A stretch of DNA of 64,000 nt from Blastococcus sp. MG754426. Lineage in GTDB: Bacteria; Actinomycetota; Actinomycetes; Mycobacteriales; Geodermatophilaceae. Made by a program: the position numbers and the translations under genes. Shown here in pieces: positions 51,059 to 59,800 of this stretch; positions within the stretch are counted from its first letter, which is position 1; each line of letters begins with the position of its first letter. The DNA lies in contig NZ_SSXC01000001.1 of the NCBI RefSeq assembly GCF_021699055.1, positions 186,001 through 250,000 on the forward strand. The letters are read 5' to 3'. The notes below the pieces were generated by a model. The model saw nothing but the letters and a program-made list of their open reading frames with translations. It was not told where the DNA came from and searched no databases.

Positions 51059-52191
51059 CCGGGTTCAACACCCGCGCCATCCACGCCGGGCAGGAGCCCG
51101 ACCCGGCCACCGGCGCGGTCATCCCGCCGCTGCACCTGACCACCACCTACAAGCAGGACGGCGTCGGCGGGCTGCGCGGCGGCTACGAGTACAGCCGCAG
51201 CGGCAACCCGACCCGCGACACCCTGCACGCCGCGCTGGCCGCGCTCGAGGAGGGGACGACCGCCCTGGCGTTCGCGTCGGGGCTCGCCGCCGAGGACACC
51301 CTGCTCCGCACGGCGTGCCGGGCGGGAGACCACGTCGTCCTGGGCGGGGACGCGTACGGCGGCACGTTCCGGCTGATCTCCCGCGTGCTGTCGGAGTGGG
51401 GGCTGGAGCACACCCCGGTCGCCCTCGACGACCCCGACGCGCTGCGCGCGGCCATCCGGCCGACGACGCGGGTGGTCTGGTGCGAGACCCCCAGCAACCC
51501 GCTGCTGAACATCACCGACATCGAGGCGACGGCGGCGGTCGCGCACGAGGCCGGCGCGCTGCTCGTCGTCGACAACACCTTCGCCTCGCCCTACCTGCAG
51601 CGGCCGCTGACGCTGGGCGCCGACGTCGTCGTGCACTCGACGACCAAGTACCTCGGCGGGCACTCCGACGTCGTCGGCGGGGCCCTGGTCACCCGCGACG
51701 CCGAACTCGGCGAGAAGCTCGCCTACAACCACAACGCGATGGGGGCGGTCGCCGGCCCGTTCGACTCCTGGCTGGTGCTGCGCAGCCTCAAGACGCTGGG
51801 CGTCCGGGTGGACCGGCACTGCGCCAACGCGGCCCGGATCGCGGAGTTCCTGGTCGGCCGGCCGGAGGTCGCGGCGGTGCTCTACCCGGGGCTCCCCGAC
51901 CACCCCGGTCACGAGGTGGCCGCCAAGCAGATGTCCGGCTTCGGCGGCATGATCTCGTTCCGGCTCCGCGACGGCGAGGAGGCGGCGCTGCGGGTGTGCG
52001 AGCGGACGCGGCTGTTCACGCTGGCCGAGTCGCTGGGCGGGGTGGAGTCGCTGATCGAGCACCCGGGGCGGATGACCCACGCCAGCGCCGCGGGCTCGCC
52101 GCTCGAGGTGCCGGCCGACCTGGTCCGGCTGTCGGTCGGCATCGAGGACGTCGAGGACCTCGTGGCCGACCTCGAGCAGGCGCTGGGGTGA
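51055..52191 (+). CDS. metB: cystathionine gamma-synthase (MetB-type)
   Basis: A 378-residue Cys/Met-metabolism PLP enzyme. [18 protein letters not shown] opens it, [12 protein letters not shown] binds the PLP phosphate and [14 protein letters not shown] holds the PLP Lys near residue 199. The GTG overlaps the cbs stop (GTGA), so both transsulfuration directions are translationally coupled, as for the cbs/metB cluster at Rv1077-Rv1079 of M. tuberculosis. Gamma-lyase activity cannot be excluded. Confidence 0.92.
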   Translation: MTGFNTRAIHAGQEPDPATGAVIPPLHLTTTYKQDGVGGLRGGYEYSRSGNPTRDTLHAALAALEEGTTALAFASGLAAEDTLLRTACRAGDHVVLGGDAYGGTFRLISRVLSEWGLEHTPVALDDPDALRAAIRPTTRVVWCETPSNPLLNITDIEATAAVAHEAGALLVVDNTFASPYLQRPLTLGADVVVHSTTKYLGGHSDVVGGALVTRDAELGEKLAYNHNAMGAVAGPFDSWLVLRSLKTLGVRVDRHCANAARIAEFLVGRPEVAAVLYPGLPDHPGHEVAAKQMSGFGGMISFRLRDGEEAALRVCERTRLFTLAESLGGVESLIEHPGRMTHASAAGSPLEVPADLVRLSVGIEDVEDLVADLEQALG

Positions 52192-52194
52192 CGG

Positions 52195-52512
52195 TCAGGC
52201 GCCCGCCGGGGTCGGTCCGACGATGAACAGCGGGCGGAAGTGCTCCACCACGGGGAGCGGGTCGTAGAAGGGGTGCAGCAGGCGCCGCCACTCCTGGTAG
52301 GCCGGCGACCCGCGGAAGCCCTCGGTGTGGTCCTCCAGGCTGTTCCACTCGACGAGCAGGAGGAAGACGTTCTCCCGCTCCACGCACCGGGAGAGCATCA
52401 GCCTCCGGAAGCCCGGCGACGCGGAGATGATCGGGGCCGCGGACCGGAACGCCGCCTCGAACTCGGCCTCGCGGCCGGGTGCCACGGACAGCTCTGCGTG
52501 CTCGAGGATCAC
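52195..52512 (-). CDS. antibiotic biosynthesis monooxygenase-fold protein
   Basis: A 105-residue ABM/dimeric alpha-beta barrel protein: ILEHAELSVAPGREAEFEAAF, a central SPGFRRLML, LLLVEWNSLEDHTEGFRGSP and FYDPLPVVEHF. Members include small monooxygenases and heme-degrading IsdG proteins, so the substrate is unknown. GTG 52512 is supported by TACGGT ending 7 nt upstream without a ribosome site (leaderless). A start at 52521 is the alternative. It converges on metB with 3 bp between. Confidence 0.8.
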   Translation of the reverse strand: MILEHAELSVAPGREAEFEAAFRSAAPIISASPGFRRLMLSRCVERENVFLLLVEWNSLEDHTEGFRGSPAYQEWRRLLHPFYDPLPVVEHFRPLFIVGPTPAGA

Positions 52513-52564
52513 GGCGTGCACCGTACGACCGCCCGGCGGGACACCGGGCCCACGGCGGCGCCCC

Positions 52565-53335
52565 TCAGCGCGGAAGGGTCAGGATCCTCGGGCCGTCCGC
52601 GGTCACCGCGACCGTGTGCTCGACGTGCGCGGCCCGGCTGCCGTCGGCGCTGCGCAGCGTCCACCCGTCGGCGTCGACCGTGTAGTCGTCGCTGCCGCCG
52701 GCGAGGAACCACGGCTCGATGGCGATTACCAGGCCCGGGCGCAGCGGCACCCCGCGGCCGGCGCGACCCTCGTTGGGCACCGACGGCGCCTCGTGCATGG
52801 TGCGCCCCACGCCGTGGCCGCCCTGGTCGGTGTTGATACCGCACCCGCCGGCCCGGCCGACCGCACCGATCGCGGCGGAGATGTCGCCGATCCGGTTGCC
52901 CACGACGGCCGCCGCGATGCCGGCCGCCAGCGCGCGCTCGGTCGTCTCCACCAGCGCGAGGTCCTCGGGCCGCGGGGTGCCCACCGGGTAGGTCATCGCG
53001 GCGTCCCCGACCCAGCCGTCGAGCACCGCACCGGCGTCCACGCTGAGCAGGTCGCCGTCCTCGAGCACCTCGGGGGTGGGGATGCCGTGCAGCGCGACGT
53101 CGTTCACCGACAGGCAGAGCACCCCGGGGAACGGCGGGGTCGTGGGCAGCGGCGCGTATCCGAGGAAGGGTGAGGTGGCGCCGGCGTCGGCGAGGACGTC
53201 CCGGGCCACCGCGTCGAGCTGGGTCAGCCGCACACCCGGTGCCGCGATCGCGCGGACCGCGGCGTGCATGTCGGCGACGACGGCGCCGGCGGCACGCATC
53301 GCGTCCAGCTCGCCGGGGGTGCGCAGTTCGATCAC
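52565..53335 (-). CDS. map: type I methionine aminopeptidase
   Basis: A 256-residue MetAP. The five metal ligands are recognisable: two Asp in LSVDAGAVLDGWVGDAAMTY, His in GGHGVGRTMHEAP, Glu in IAIEPWF and Glu in AAHVEHTVAVT. There is no N-terminal SH3-binding extension. GAGGAGGA lies 6 nt before GTG 53335. Actinobacteria usually have two MetAPs. This one is apart from the ribosomal protein operon, so it is probably the accessory copy. Confidence 0.91.
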   Translation of the reverse strand: MIELRTPGELDAMRAAGAVVADMHAAVRAIAAPGVRLTQLDAVARDVLADAGATSPFLGYAPLPTTPPFPGVLCLSVNDVALHGIPTPEVLEDGDLLSVDAGAVLDGWVGDAAMTYPVGTPRPEDLALVETTERALAAGIAAAVVGNRIGDISAAIGAVGRAGGCGINTDQGGHGVGRTMHEAPSVPNEGRAGRGVPLRPGLVIAIEPWFLAGGSDDYTVDADGWTLRSADGSRAAHVEHTVAVTADGPRILTLPR

Positions 53336-53478
53336 GGTGGTCCTCCTCGTCCGCTCCCGCAACGCTATCCCGCGACCGGGACGCCCCCGTCCGCCGCACC
53401 CGTCGCAGGCCGACGGCCCTCACCGCACGGTGCCCGGGCGGTGTTCGAGGACCACGCCGCCGCGGTACGCAGGACCGG

Positions 53479-54360
53479 GTGACCAGCCCTCGCGTGACCG
53501 TCGTCGTCGCCACCCGGGACCGGCGGGGCTCCCTGCTGCGCTCGCTCTCCCACCTCGACGACGGCGCCCACCCGGTGGTCGTCGTCGACAACGGCTCCGC
53601 GGACGGCACCGTGGCCGCGGTCCGCGCCCGGCACCCGGCCGTGGCGGTGGTGGAGCTGCCGTCCAACCGCGGGGCGGTGGCGCGGACGGTGGGGGTGCAG
53701 GGGGCCGGGACCCCGTACGTCGCCTTCGCCGACGACGACTCGTGGTGGGACACCGGCGCCCTCGACCGGGCCGCCGACCTCCTCGACGCCCACCCCGGGG
53801 TGGCGCTGCTGGCCGGGCGGGTGCGGATGGCCGCCGACGGCTCGGTCGACGCGGTCACCCGCAAGCACCGGGCCGCGGTCCTGGGGCGGACGCCGGGGGC
53901 GCCGGGACCGGACGTGCTGAGCTACCCCGCGTTCGCGACGGTGGTCCGCCGCGACGCGTACCTGTCCGTCGGCGGGTTCTCCCCGCTGCTGTTCTTCGCC
54001 GGCGAGGAACACCTGCTCGCGCTCGACCTCGCGGCCGCCGGCTGGCAGCAGAGCTTCGCCGACGACGTCGTCGCCTGGCACGACCCGGCCGGTCCGCCGG
54101 GCGTCCCACCGCAGCGCTGGGCGCTGCAGACCCGCAACGACCTGCTGGTGGACTGGCTGCGCCGGCCGCTCCCGGTGGCGATGGCAGCCACCGCCCGGCT
54201 GGCCCGGCGGGCGCCGTCGGACGCGGCCGCGCGGGCGGCGCTGGTCGGCTGGGCCCGCCGGCTGCCTGCCGCTCTCCGGCAGCGGCGGCCGGTCCCGGCG
54301 GAGGTGGAGCGGCGGTTCGCCCTGGCGCAGCGCCCGCTCAGCGCCCCAGCTGCACGGTGA
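53479..54360 (+). CDS. family 2 glycosyltransferase
   Basis: A 293-residue GT-A enzyme. VTVVVATRDRRGSLLRSL opens the fold, VVVDNGSADGT binds the nucleotide sugar, and YVAFADDDSWWD carries the DxD-type metal motif. Acceptor and sugar are unknown. The gene converges on a pyruvyltransferase-like gene and overlaps it by 23 bp, so the two may belong to one cell-surface polysaccharide function although on opposite strands. Confidence 0.85.
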   Translation: MTSPRVTVVVATRDRRGSLLRSLSHLDDGAHPVVVVDNGSADGTVAAVRARHPAVAVVELPSNRGAVARTVGVQGAGTPYVAFADDDSWWDTGALDRAADLLDAHPGVALLAGRVRMAADGSVDAVTRKHRAAVLGRTPGAPGPDVLSYPAFATVVRRDAYLSVGGFSPLLFFAGEEHLLALDLAAAGWQQSFADDVVAWHDPAGPPGVPPQRWALQTRNDLLVDWLRRPLPVAMAATARLARRAPSDAAARAALVGWARRLPAALRQRRPVPAEVERRFALAQRPLSAPAAR

Positions 54361-55216
54361 ACCAGCGCCGCGCCTCCTCGACCCCGGCCTCCCCGCGGTC
54401 CCGGGAGCGGCCGACCGCGCCGGCCAGCTCACCGGACATGCAGCGGGCCAGCGCGGCGTCCAGGGTCTCCGCGGTCACCTCGTCGGCGTCCAGCAGCAGG
54501 GGCCAGTCCAGCGCGCGGGCCTGGCCGGCCACCTTGGCCCCACCGGCGATCGGGTCGCACGCGATGACCGGGCGGTCGTTCTTGAGCCCGAGCACGAGGC
54601 CGTGCAGCCGCATGCTGACCACGACGTCGCACCGCCGGAGCAGCGCCTCGACCTGAGCCGGGCGGCGTGGGTGCGGCTTCTCGTACAGGTCGGTGTCGAC
54701 GGGGAACCACGGCAGGGCCCGGGAGGCGAGCCACTCCTCGATGACGCCGCGCACGCGGTCGGCCCGGCTGCGGTCGCCGTACTCCCCCTGCAGCGGGGCG
54801 AAGGCGACGGCGACGACGGGCGAGTCGGCCGCGGGCGCCCCGATCGCGAGGTCCGGCCGGGTCACCCCCGGGGCGTCCCGCTCCCACACCGCGTCGAACA
54901 TCGTCCGGGCGGCGTCGTCGACCACGGAGACGTTGACCGCCCACCGGCGTGCCCCGGCGAACGCGGCGGTCAGGTCGCGCAGACCCGGCAGGTCACCGAC
55001 CGGCCCGGTGGTGAAGACCAGGTGCGTGTAGCCGGCCGGGTCGACGTCGCGCCAGTGCACGCCCCGCTCCAGGTACGGCGCCCAGGCGACGTCGTGGTCG
55101 ATGCCGAGCTCGGTCAGCCAGCCGGTGACGGCCTCCGCCCCCAGCTCGTCGCCGACGGTGGCGATCACCTCGTCGAAGCTGAACCACCCGGCCACGAGAA
55201 CGCGCACGACCTCCAC
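54338..55216 (-). CDS. polysaccharide pyruvyl transferase-family protein
   Basis: A 292-residue protein with the CsaB/WcaK signature SMRLHGLVLGLKNDRPVIAC followed by DPIAGGAKV. These enzymes add pyruvate ketals to cell-wall polysaccharide sugars. The N-terminus is VRVLVAGWFSFDEVIATVGDE. The start is GTG 55216 (GTG 55207 is possible). The 3' end overlaps the convergent glycosyltransferase gene by 23 bp. Confidence 0.83.
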   Translation of the reverse strand: MEVVRVLVAGWFSFDEVIATVGDELGAEAVTGWLTELGIDHDVAWAPYLERGVHWRDVDPAGYTHLVFTTGPVGDLPGLRDLTAAFAGARRWAVNVSVVDDAARTMFDAVWERDAPGVTRPDLAIGAPAADSPVVAVAFAPLQGEYGDRSRADRVRGVIEEWLASRALPWFPVDTDLYEKPHPRRPAQVEALLRRCDVVVSMRLHGLVLGLKNDRPVIACDPIAGGAKVAGQARALDWPLLLDADEVTAETLDAALARCMSGELAGAVGRSRDRGEAGVEEARRWFTVQLGR

Positions 55217-55308
55217 CCTGGCAGCCGGTGGCACCGCGGGCATCCGCAGGGAAGGAGATCCGCGTCCCACGGGTTGTGGCGGTCACCACCGACCGACGAG
55301 GAGACGCC

Positions 55309-55818
55309 GTGAGCACCACCGACCAGGACCGCGACCTGCCCGCCCTCGAGGCGGAGCGCGACCGCATCAGGGCCGCGCACCTGCGCCCGGCCGGTACCCG
55401 GCCGGCCTCGACCGCGCGGGGGCTGCACCACACCGCGCTGATCAGCAGCGACGTCGAGCGCACCGTGCGCTTCTACCAGGACGTGCTGGGTTTCCCGCTG
55501 ACCGAGCTGATCGAGAACCGCGACTACCCCGGTTCCTCGCACTTCTTCTTCGACATCGGCAACGGCAACCTGCTGGCGTTCTTCGACTTCCCCGGCCTGG
55601 ACGTCGGCCCGTACGCCGAGGTGCTCGGCGGGCTGCACCACATGGCGATCAGCGTCGACCCGCAGCGCTGGGAGGAGCTGGTGCGGCGGCTGACCGAGGC
55701 CGGGATCGCGCACGAGGTGCACAGCGGGGTGTCGGTCTACTTCCGCGACCCCGACGGCGCCCGCATCGAGCTCATCGCCGACCCGCTCGGCGAGATGTAC
55801 GGCACCAAGGTCCTCTGA
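55309..55818 (+). CDS. VOC-family dioxygenase/glyoxalase
   Basis: A 169-residue single VOC domain with a 40-residue N-terminal extension. LHHTALISSDVERTVRFYQD supplies the first metal His, HFFFDIGNGNLLAFFDFP the middle strand, GLHHMAISVD the second His, and DPDGARIELI the Glu. Metal ligands are complete, so it is likely an active metalloenzyme (dioxygenase, glyoxalase or fosfomycin-type), with substrate unknown. GAGGAGA precedes GTG 55309. Repeat copy D follows directly. Confidence 0.83.
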   Translation: MSTTDQDRDLPALEAERDRIRAAHLRPAGTRPASTARGLHHTALISSDVERTVRFYQDVLGFPLTELIENRDYPGSSHFFFDIGNGNLLAFFDFPGLDVGPYAEVLGGLHHMAISVDPQRWEELVRRLTEAGIAHEVHSGVSVYFRDPDGARIELIADPLGEMYGTKVL

Positions 55819-55819
55819 C

Positions 55820-55873
55820 GGCCCCGTCCCGGGTCCCACCCTGAGCCTGCGAGGGGCGGGGAGGACGGGGTCC
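55820..55873 (-). repeat. stop-proximal dispersed repeat, copy D
   Basis: On the minus strand it starts GAGAGGACCCCGTCC right after the stop of the YjdJ-like gene, contains CCTCGCAGGCTC and ends GGACGGGGCC at the VOC stop. The arms pair over 10 bp with the bulged A. It fills the 59-bp convergent gap, like copy E. Confidence 0.72.
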
Positions 55874-55877
55874 TCTC

Positions 55878-56168
55878 TCAGCGGTCCCGGTCGGCGACGA
55901 GTTCGGCGTAGTCGGGGTGCCGCTCGATCCAGCCGGCCACGAACGAGCAGCGCGGCACCACGGACCCCCCGCGCGACCGCACCTCGTCGAGGGCGGCGCG
56001 GACCAGGGTGCTGCCCAGCCCTGACTGCCCGGCGTCGGGGTCGATCTCGGTGTGGGTGAACACGACGGTGTCGCCGCGGCGTTCGTAGGCGGCCAGCCCC
56101 AGCACGCGGTCGCCGTCGCGGATCTCGAACCGGTCGGCCTCGGGGACGTCGGTGACGGTGGTCTCCAT
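55878..56168 (-). CDS. YjdJ-type small GNAT acetyltransferase
   Basis: A 96-residue minimal GNAT (Gly-Nat/YjdJ type). FTHTEIDPDAGQSGLGSTLV is the acetyl-CoA motif and VVPRCSFVAGWIERHPDYAELV the conserved end with Cys, Trp and HPDY. It starts 7 bp after the ferredoxin stop, so it belongs to the P450 operon. The substrate is unknown. Confidence 0.84.
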   Translation of the reverse strand: METTVTDVPEADRFEIRDGDRVLGLAAYERRGDTVVFTHTEIDPDAGQSGLGSTLVRAALDEVRSRGGSVVPRCSFVAGWIERHPDYAELVADRDR

Positions 56169-56175
56169 GCCGCGG

Positions 56176-56394
56176 TCAACCCGCCGCCGGGGCGGGCTGT
56201 TCCGCGACCAGCCGCAGCGCGCGGGTGGGGCACTGCCGCACCGCCTCCTCGGCGTCGCGCAGCTCCGCGCCCTCGGGACGCGGGCGCAGCACCGTCACGG
56301 TCCCCTCGTCGCCCACCTCGAACAGGTCCGGCGCCAGGGCCTCGCAGGCGCCGGACCCCACGCAGCGCTCGAGGTCGGCCTCCAGGCGGTTCAC
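56176..56394 (-). CDS. [3Fe-4S] ferredoxin, P450 redox partner
   Basis: A 72-residue ferredoxin with three cluster Cys: C11 and C17 in RCVGSGAC and a third in VRQCPTRALRL (C-x5-C ... CP). The missing fourth Cys marks a [3Fe-4S] type used by actinobacterial P450s. The GTG overlaps the P450 stop (GTGA), so electron donor and enzyme are coupled. Confidence 0.9.
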   Translation of the reverse strand: MNRLEADLERCVGSGACEALAPDLFEVGDEGTVTVLRPRPEGAELRDAEEAVRQCPTRALRLVAEQPAPAAG

Positions 56395-57707
56395 CGGCCG
56401 CCCGCCAGCCGGGCCGGCAACCGCTTGAGCCCGTTGACGAACGAGGACCGGAGCCGGTCGGGCGGGCCGGTGACCTCCAGGTCGGGCAGCTGCTCGAAGA
56501 CCCGCGTGAAGGTGACCGCCAGCTCGCGCCGGGCGAGGTGCGCGCCCAGGCAGAAGTGCGGCCCCTTCGACCCGAACCCGACGTGCGGGTTGGGGTCGCG
56601 GCCGAGGTCGAAGCGGTGCGGGTCGGGGAACACCACGGGGTCGCGGTTGGCCGCGGCGTAGAAGAGCAGGAACTTGTCCCCCGCGGCGAACGGGTAGCCG
56701 TTCAGCTCGCCGTCGCGGGTGGCGGTGCGGCGCATCCAGGTGACCGGGCTGGTCCACCGCACGATCTCCTCGACCGCCGTGCGGGTGAGCCCGGGGTCGG
56801 CGACCCAGCGGGCACGCTGGTCGGGGTGCTCCTGCAGCGCCAGCAGCCCCTGGGAGATCGCGTTGCGGGTGGTCTCGTTGCCGGCCACCAGCAGCAGGAT
56901 GAAGAACGAGGCGATCTCCTGGTGGGTGAGCTTCTCGCCCTCGACCTCGGTGGTCACCAGCGCCGTCGTCAGGTCGTCGGTCGGGTGCGCCAGCCGCTCG
57001 GCGGCCAGCCGCTCCATCAGCCCGGCCAGCTCGATGCCCGCCATGAGCACCCCGGTGAGCGGGTCCTCCTCGTCCTCGACGAGCTCCGGGTCACCGCCGG
57101 AGAGGATGACGTTCGACTTGGCCAGCACCATCGCGCGGTCCTGCTCCGGGACGCCCATCATGTCGCAGATGACCCGCAGCGGGATGGGGGCGGCGAGGTC
57201 GGCGACCACGTCGAACGTGCCGTCCCCCTCGGCCGCCTTCCGGCGCACCGCGGCCAGGACGTCGTCGACGACGACCGCCACCGAGTCGACCACCCGTTCG
57301 AGCATCCGCGGCGTGAACGTCTTCGCGACGATGCGGCGGATCTTGGCGTGCCGCGGGTCGTCCATGCTGATCAGCGAGCCGTAGAACTCGTTGAGGTCGG
57401 CCGGGATGTCCTGGATGGAGACGGCTCCCTCACCCGAGCAGAAGACGGCGGGCTGCGAGCTGATCGCCTCCAGGTCGGCGTAGCGGGTGACCGCGTGGTA
57501 TCCGGGCCCGCTCGGCAGGTTGGGGATCTCCGGCTCGGCGAAGAAGGCGAACGGGCGCTGGGCGCGGAGCCGGTCGAAGACGGCGTGCCGCTCGGCCGGC
57601 GGGCGGGACCAGAAGTCGCGGTCGGACAGGTCGATGCCGAGGTCGGCGGCGCCCGCCCTGCGGGGCTGCGGAACGGTTCCGGGAGCTGGTGCGGCGTCGA
57701 CGGACAC
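56391..57707 (-). CDS. cytochrome P450 (CYP125/142-like group)
   Basis: A 438-residue soluble P450. I-helix LLLVAGNETTRNA carries the oxygen-activating Thr, K-helix EEIVRW the ExxR motif, and FGSKGPHFCLGAHLARREL the heme-thiolate Cys (about 386). The pattern resembles actinobacterial sterol/fatty-acid hydroxylases such as CYP125, CYP142 and CYP124. The exact family needs a search. GGGAGGACC precedes GTG 57707. The operon is P450, ferredoxin, YjdJ-like GNAT. An AraC regulator lies upstream in the same orientation. Confidence 0.9.
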   Translation of the reverse strand: MSVDAAPAPGTVPQPRRAGAADLGIDLSDRDFWSRPPAERHAVFDRLRAQRPFAFFAEPEIPNLPSGPGYHAVTRYADLEAISSQPAVFCSGEGAVSIQDIPADLNEFYGSLISMDDPRHAKIRRIVAKTFTPRMLERVVDSVAVVVDDVLAAVRRKAAEGDGTFDVVADLAAPIPLRVICDMMGVPEQDRAMVLAKSNVILSGGDPELVEDEEDPLTGVLMAGIELAGLMERLAAERLAHPTDDLTTALVTTEVEGEKLTHQEIASFFILLLVAGNETTRNAISQGLLALQEHPDQRARWVADPGLTRTAVEEIVRWTSPVTWMRRTATRDGELNGYPFAAGDKFLLFYAAANRDPVVFPDPHRFDLGRDPNPHVGFGSKGPHFCLGAHLARRELAVTFTRVFEQLPDLEVTGPPDRLRSSFVNGLKRLPARLAGGR

Positions 57708-57741
57708 GAGAGGTCCTCCCTGGGCGGCGGTCGTGCTCCGC

Positions 57742-57747
57742 ACGCTA
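57742..57747 (-). promoter_or_regulatory. -10 hexamer TAGCGT of the P450 operon
   Basis: TAGCGT on the minus strand predicts a start near 57735 and a leader of about 28 nt with GGGAGGACC. It adjoins CTAGAGAGAAT, a comparatively A+T-rich stretch. Confidence 0.45.
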
Positions 57748-58132
57748 GAGAGAATCGTGGTGACACACAACACACCCCGCGAGCCGCCCGCCCGCGCAGG
57801 CACGGAGGCCCGGTCACCTGCTTGGCCGGGCCTCCAGCAGCTCGCACGACCGACAAGACCTGGGCCTCCCCGTGCAGCGGTACGAGCAGATCGCCTCCGG
57901 GCCGGCGAGGAGGTCTCGCGGCCGGAGCTCAGCGGCCGGCTGATGGCCCGCGCGCTGCTGAGCGGACTGGGGGTGTTCGAGTTCACCCCGCCACCGTGCG
58001 AGCCGAGCGCAGCGGCTCCGAGAGCCTCCAGCGGTCGCCGCGCGGGTGCTCGGCGGGAACGACCACGTCCCCGACCGGGCCGCAGGCGACCGGTCCGCCG
58101 TGGCCGGGTCGCCCCGTACCACCCGCGGGTGG
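57748..58132. other. 385-bp stretch without a confident gene
   Basis: Between the P450 promoter and the AraC stop no frame has convincing protein character. On the plus strand VQRYEQIAS (from 57872) and, in another frame, HPATVRAE near 57990 faintly recall a GntR DNA-binding domain, so a decayed regulator is possible. No repeat or hairpin stands out. Confidence 0.4.
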
Positions 58133-59104
58133 TCAGGACAGCAGGGTCTGCTGCGGCGTGCGGCCGTAGGCCTGCCGGTAGGCGGCGGCGAACCTGCCGT
58201 GGTGGGCGAATCCCCAGCGCGCCGCGACGGCGGCGACCGTGGTGTCGGTGGTCGGATCGGCGGCCTGCAGCTCGCGGTGCACCCGATCCAGGCGCACCCG
58301 GCGCAGGTAGGCGGTCGGGGTGGTGTCCCGGTACCGGCGGAACGCCGCCTGCAGCGCCCGCGGCCCGATCCCGGAGGCGTCGACGATGTCGGCCAGGGTC
58401 AGCGGTTCGCCGGCGTGGGCGTCGATGTACTCGACCGTGCGCCGCACCGCCGCCGGCATGACCTGCCCGGGCGGAGCGGCGCCCGAGGTGCCGGTCGCCG
58501 TGTGGGGGAAGGCGGCCAGCACCGCCGCCGCGGCGGCATCGATCGCGGCGGCCCGGAAGATCGGCTCGGCGACAGGCGGGGCGTCGCCGGCGAACAGCGA
58601 GTGCAGGTAGCCGACCGAGTTCCGGCAGTAGCGGGCTGCGGCGGCGGACACCGGGGTGATGGCCTCGAAGCGGAACTCGCCCGGGTCCAGCCCGCTCTGC
58701 GCAGCGGCGCGCCGGGTGATCTCGCTCGTCGGGACCCGGACGACGTGGAGGTCGAGCCGCCGCCACTCGCAGGTGAACGCAGCGCCCTGGGGGAACATGA
58801 CCACGTCGCCGGCGACGATGCGGACCTGCTCGCCGTCGTGCGACACCTCCAGATCACCTCCGCCGAGCACGGCGATCCAGGTGTCGTGGACCGGATCGAC
58901 GTCCTCACGGACGCTCATCGTGTGCTGCAGGACATCGACGGCGAGACCACCGACGGAAGCTGTCGCCTGGCGGTAGGCGAAGTTCTCCGGGGAGCCGCGG
59001 ACCCGCAGCCGGTGCGGGGCGAAGGTGTCCCGGATGGCCTCGTGCGCCCGCACGACATCCCGGGTCGAGACCTCGAAGCGGTCCACACCTCTCGCCGACG
59101 GCAC
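58133..59104 (-). CDS. AraC-family transcriptional regulator
   Basis: A 323-residue regulator. The N-terminal half is an AraC_binding_2-like cupin domain (VLGGGDLEVSHDGEQVRI, DVVMFPQGAAF). The C-terminal pair of HTH motifs is TLADIVDASGIGPRALQAAF and VAAVAARWGFAHHGRFAAAY followed by YGRTPQQTL. It starts at GTG 59104 and lies upstream of, and in the same direction as, the P450 operon, so it may control it. The inducer is unknown. Confidence 0.87.
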   Translation of the reverse strand: MPSARGVDRFEVSTRDVVRAHEAIRDTFAPHRLRVRGSPENFAYRQATASVGGLAVDVLQHTMSVREDVDPVHDTWIAVLGGGDLEVSHDGEQVRIVAGDVVMFPQGAAFTCEWRRLDLHVVRVPTSEITRRAAAQSGLDPGEFRFEAITPVSAAAARYCRNSVGYLHSLFAGDAPPVAEPIFRAAAIDAAAAAVLAAFPHTATGTSGAAPPGQVMPAAVRRTVEYIDAHAGEPLTLADIVDASGIGPRALQAAFRRYRDTTPTAYLRRVRLDRVHRELQAADPTTDTTVAAVAARWGFAHHGRFAAAYRQAYGRTPQQTLLS

Positions 59105-59405
59105 GTCTCGTCACCCCCTGCGCACGCCCTCCAGGATCCGGCGCGCCGTTGGGTCCACCGGTACCCAGGTTCCGCCGGTCTACCAGGAAACGAGCCGCCG
59201 GGGTCGTCCGCGACGCGCGGCTGTCGGCCGGAAAGCGAGCAACATCCGTTCCAGTATTTGAAGTTCCCGCCCGTCCTGCGGTGCAGTGGCACCCAGGCGT
59301 CACGGGCCGGAAGGGATCGCGGGAACCGGCGCTCGACCCGGTCGAGCGCCGCCGAGGGGTCCGGAGCACCCGCCGTGGCTGCGGGCAGCGGAGTCGGGAG
59401 GTGGG
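59105..59405. other. 301-bp intergenic region
   Basis: No coding frame with protein-like composition. A short A+T-richer patch (CAGTATTTGAAG, about 59256-59267) is notable in this DNA and may be part of a promoter for the plus-strand genes that follow. Confidence 0.4.
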
Positions 59406-59684
59406 ATGACGACGAGCCGGGGTGAGTCGGGGCGGAGTCGGGGCGAGGCCGGTCAGGGACCGTGGACCGTGGGCGCCGACGACCTGGCCGACCGGGACTG
59501 GTCCGGGGAGACGGTGCAGATGCCGAGCGGCAGGCTGCACGCGGTGGTCGGTGAGGGGCTGATCGTCGGTCGGGCGGTCTGCACCGCCCCGGTGGTGCTG
59601 CTGGACCCACGGGACTGGCGCTGGCCGGACGACGGGGCCGAGGAGTGGCCGCTGTGCTGGATCTGCCTGACCCTCACCCGGTGA
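59406..59684 (+). CDS. hypothetical protein
   Basis: A 92-residue protein not recognised. The first 20 residues are Arg/Gly/Ser-rich. The rest (VGADDLADRDWSGETVQMPS to a C-terminal WPLCWICLTL with C-x2-C) has balanced composition. GGGAGG lies 4 nt before the ATG. It precedes a GAF histidine kinase by 116 bp and may be part of the same unit. Confidence 0.5.
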   Translation: MTTSRGESGRSRGEAGQGPWTVGADDLADRDWSGETVQMPSGRLHAVVGEGLIVGRAVCTAPVVLLDPRDWRWPDDGAEEWPLCWICLTLTR

Positions 59685-59800
59685 CCCGACCTGCCGACGA
59701 GCTGCGGGCGCCGCTGCCCGGCGACGGCATGCCAGGTCGGGCTCGCAGGTCGAGCCGGGGTCCGTCACCGAGGTCGGAGCGCCGAGAAGGGGCGTGCACC

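Noticed and set aside
57872-58010. Possible decayed GntR regulator upstream of the P450 operon
   Set aside because: VQRYEQIAS and HPATVRAE recall a GntR DNA-binding domain but lie in different frames with weak matches between. The evidence is too thin to call a pseudogene.
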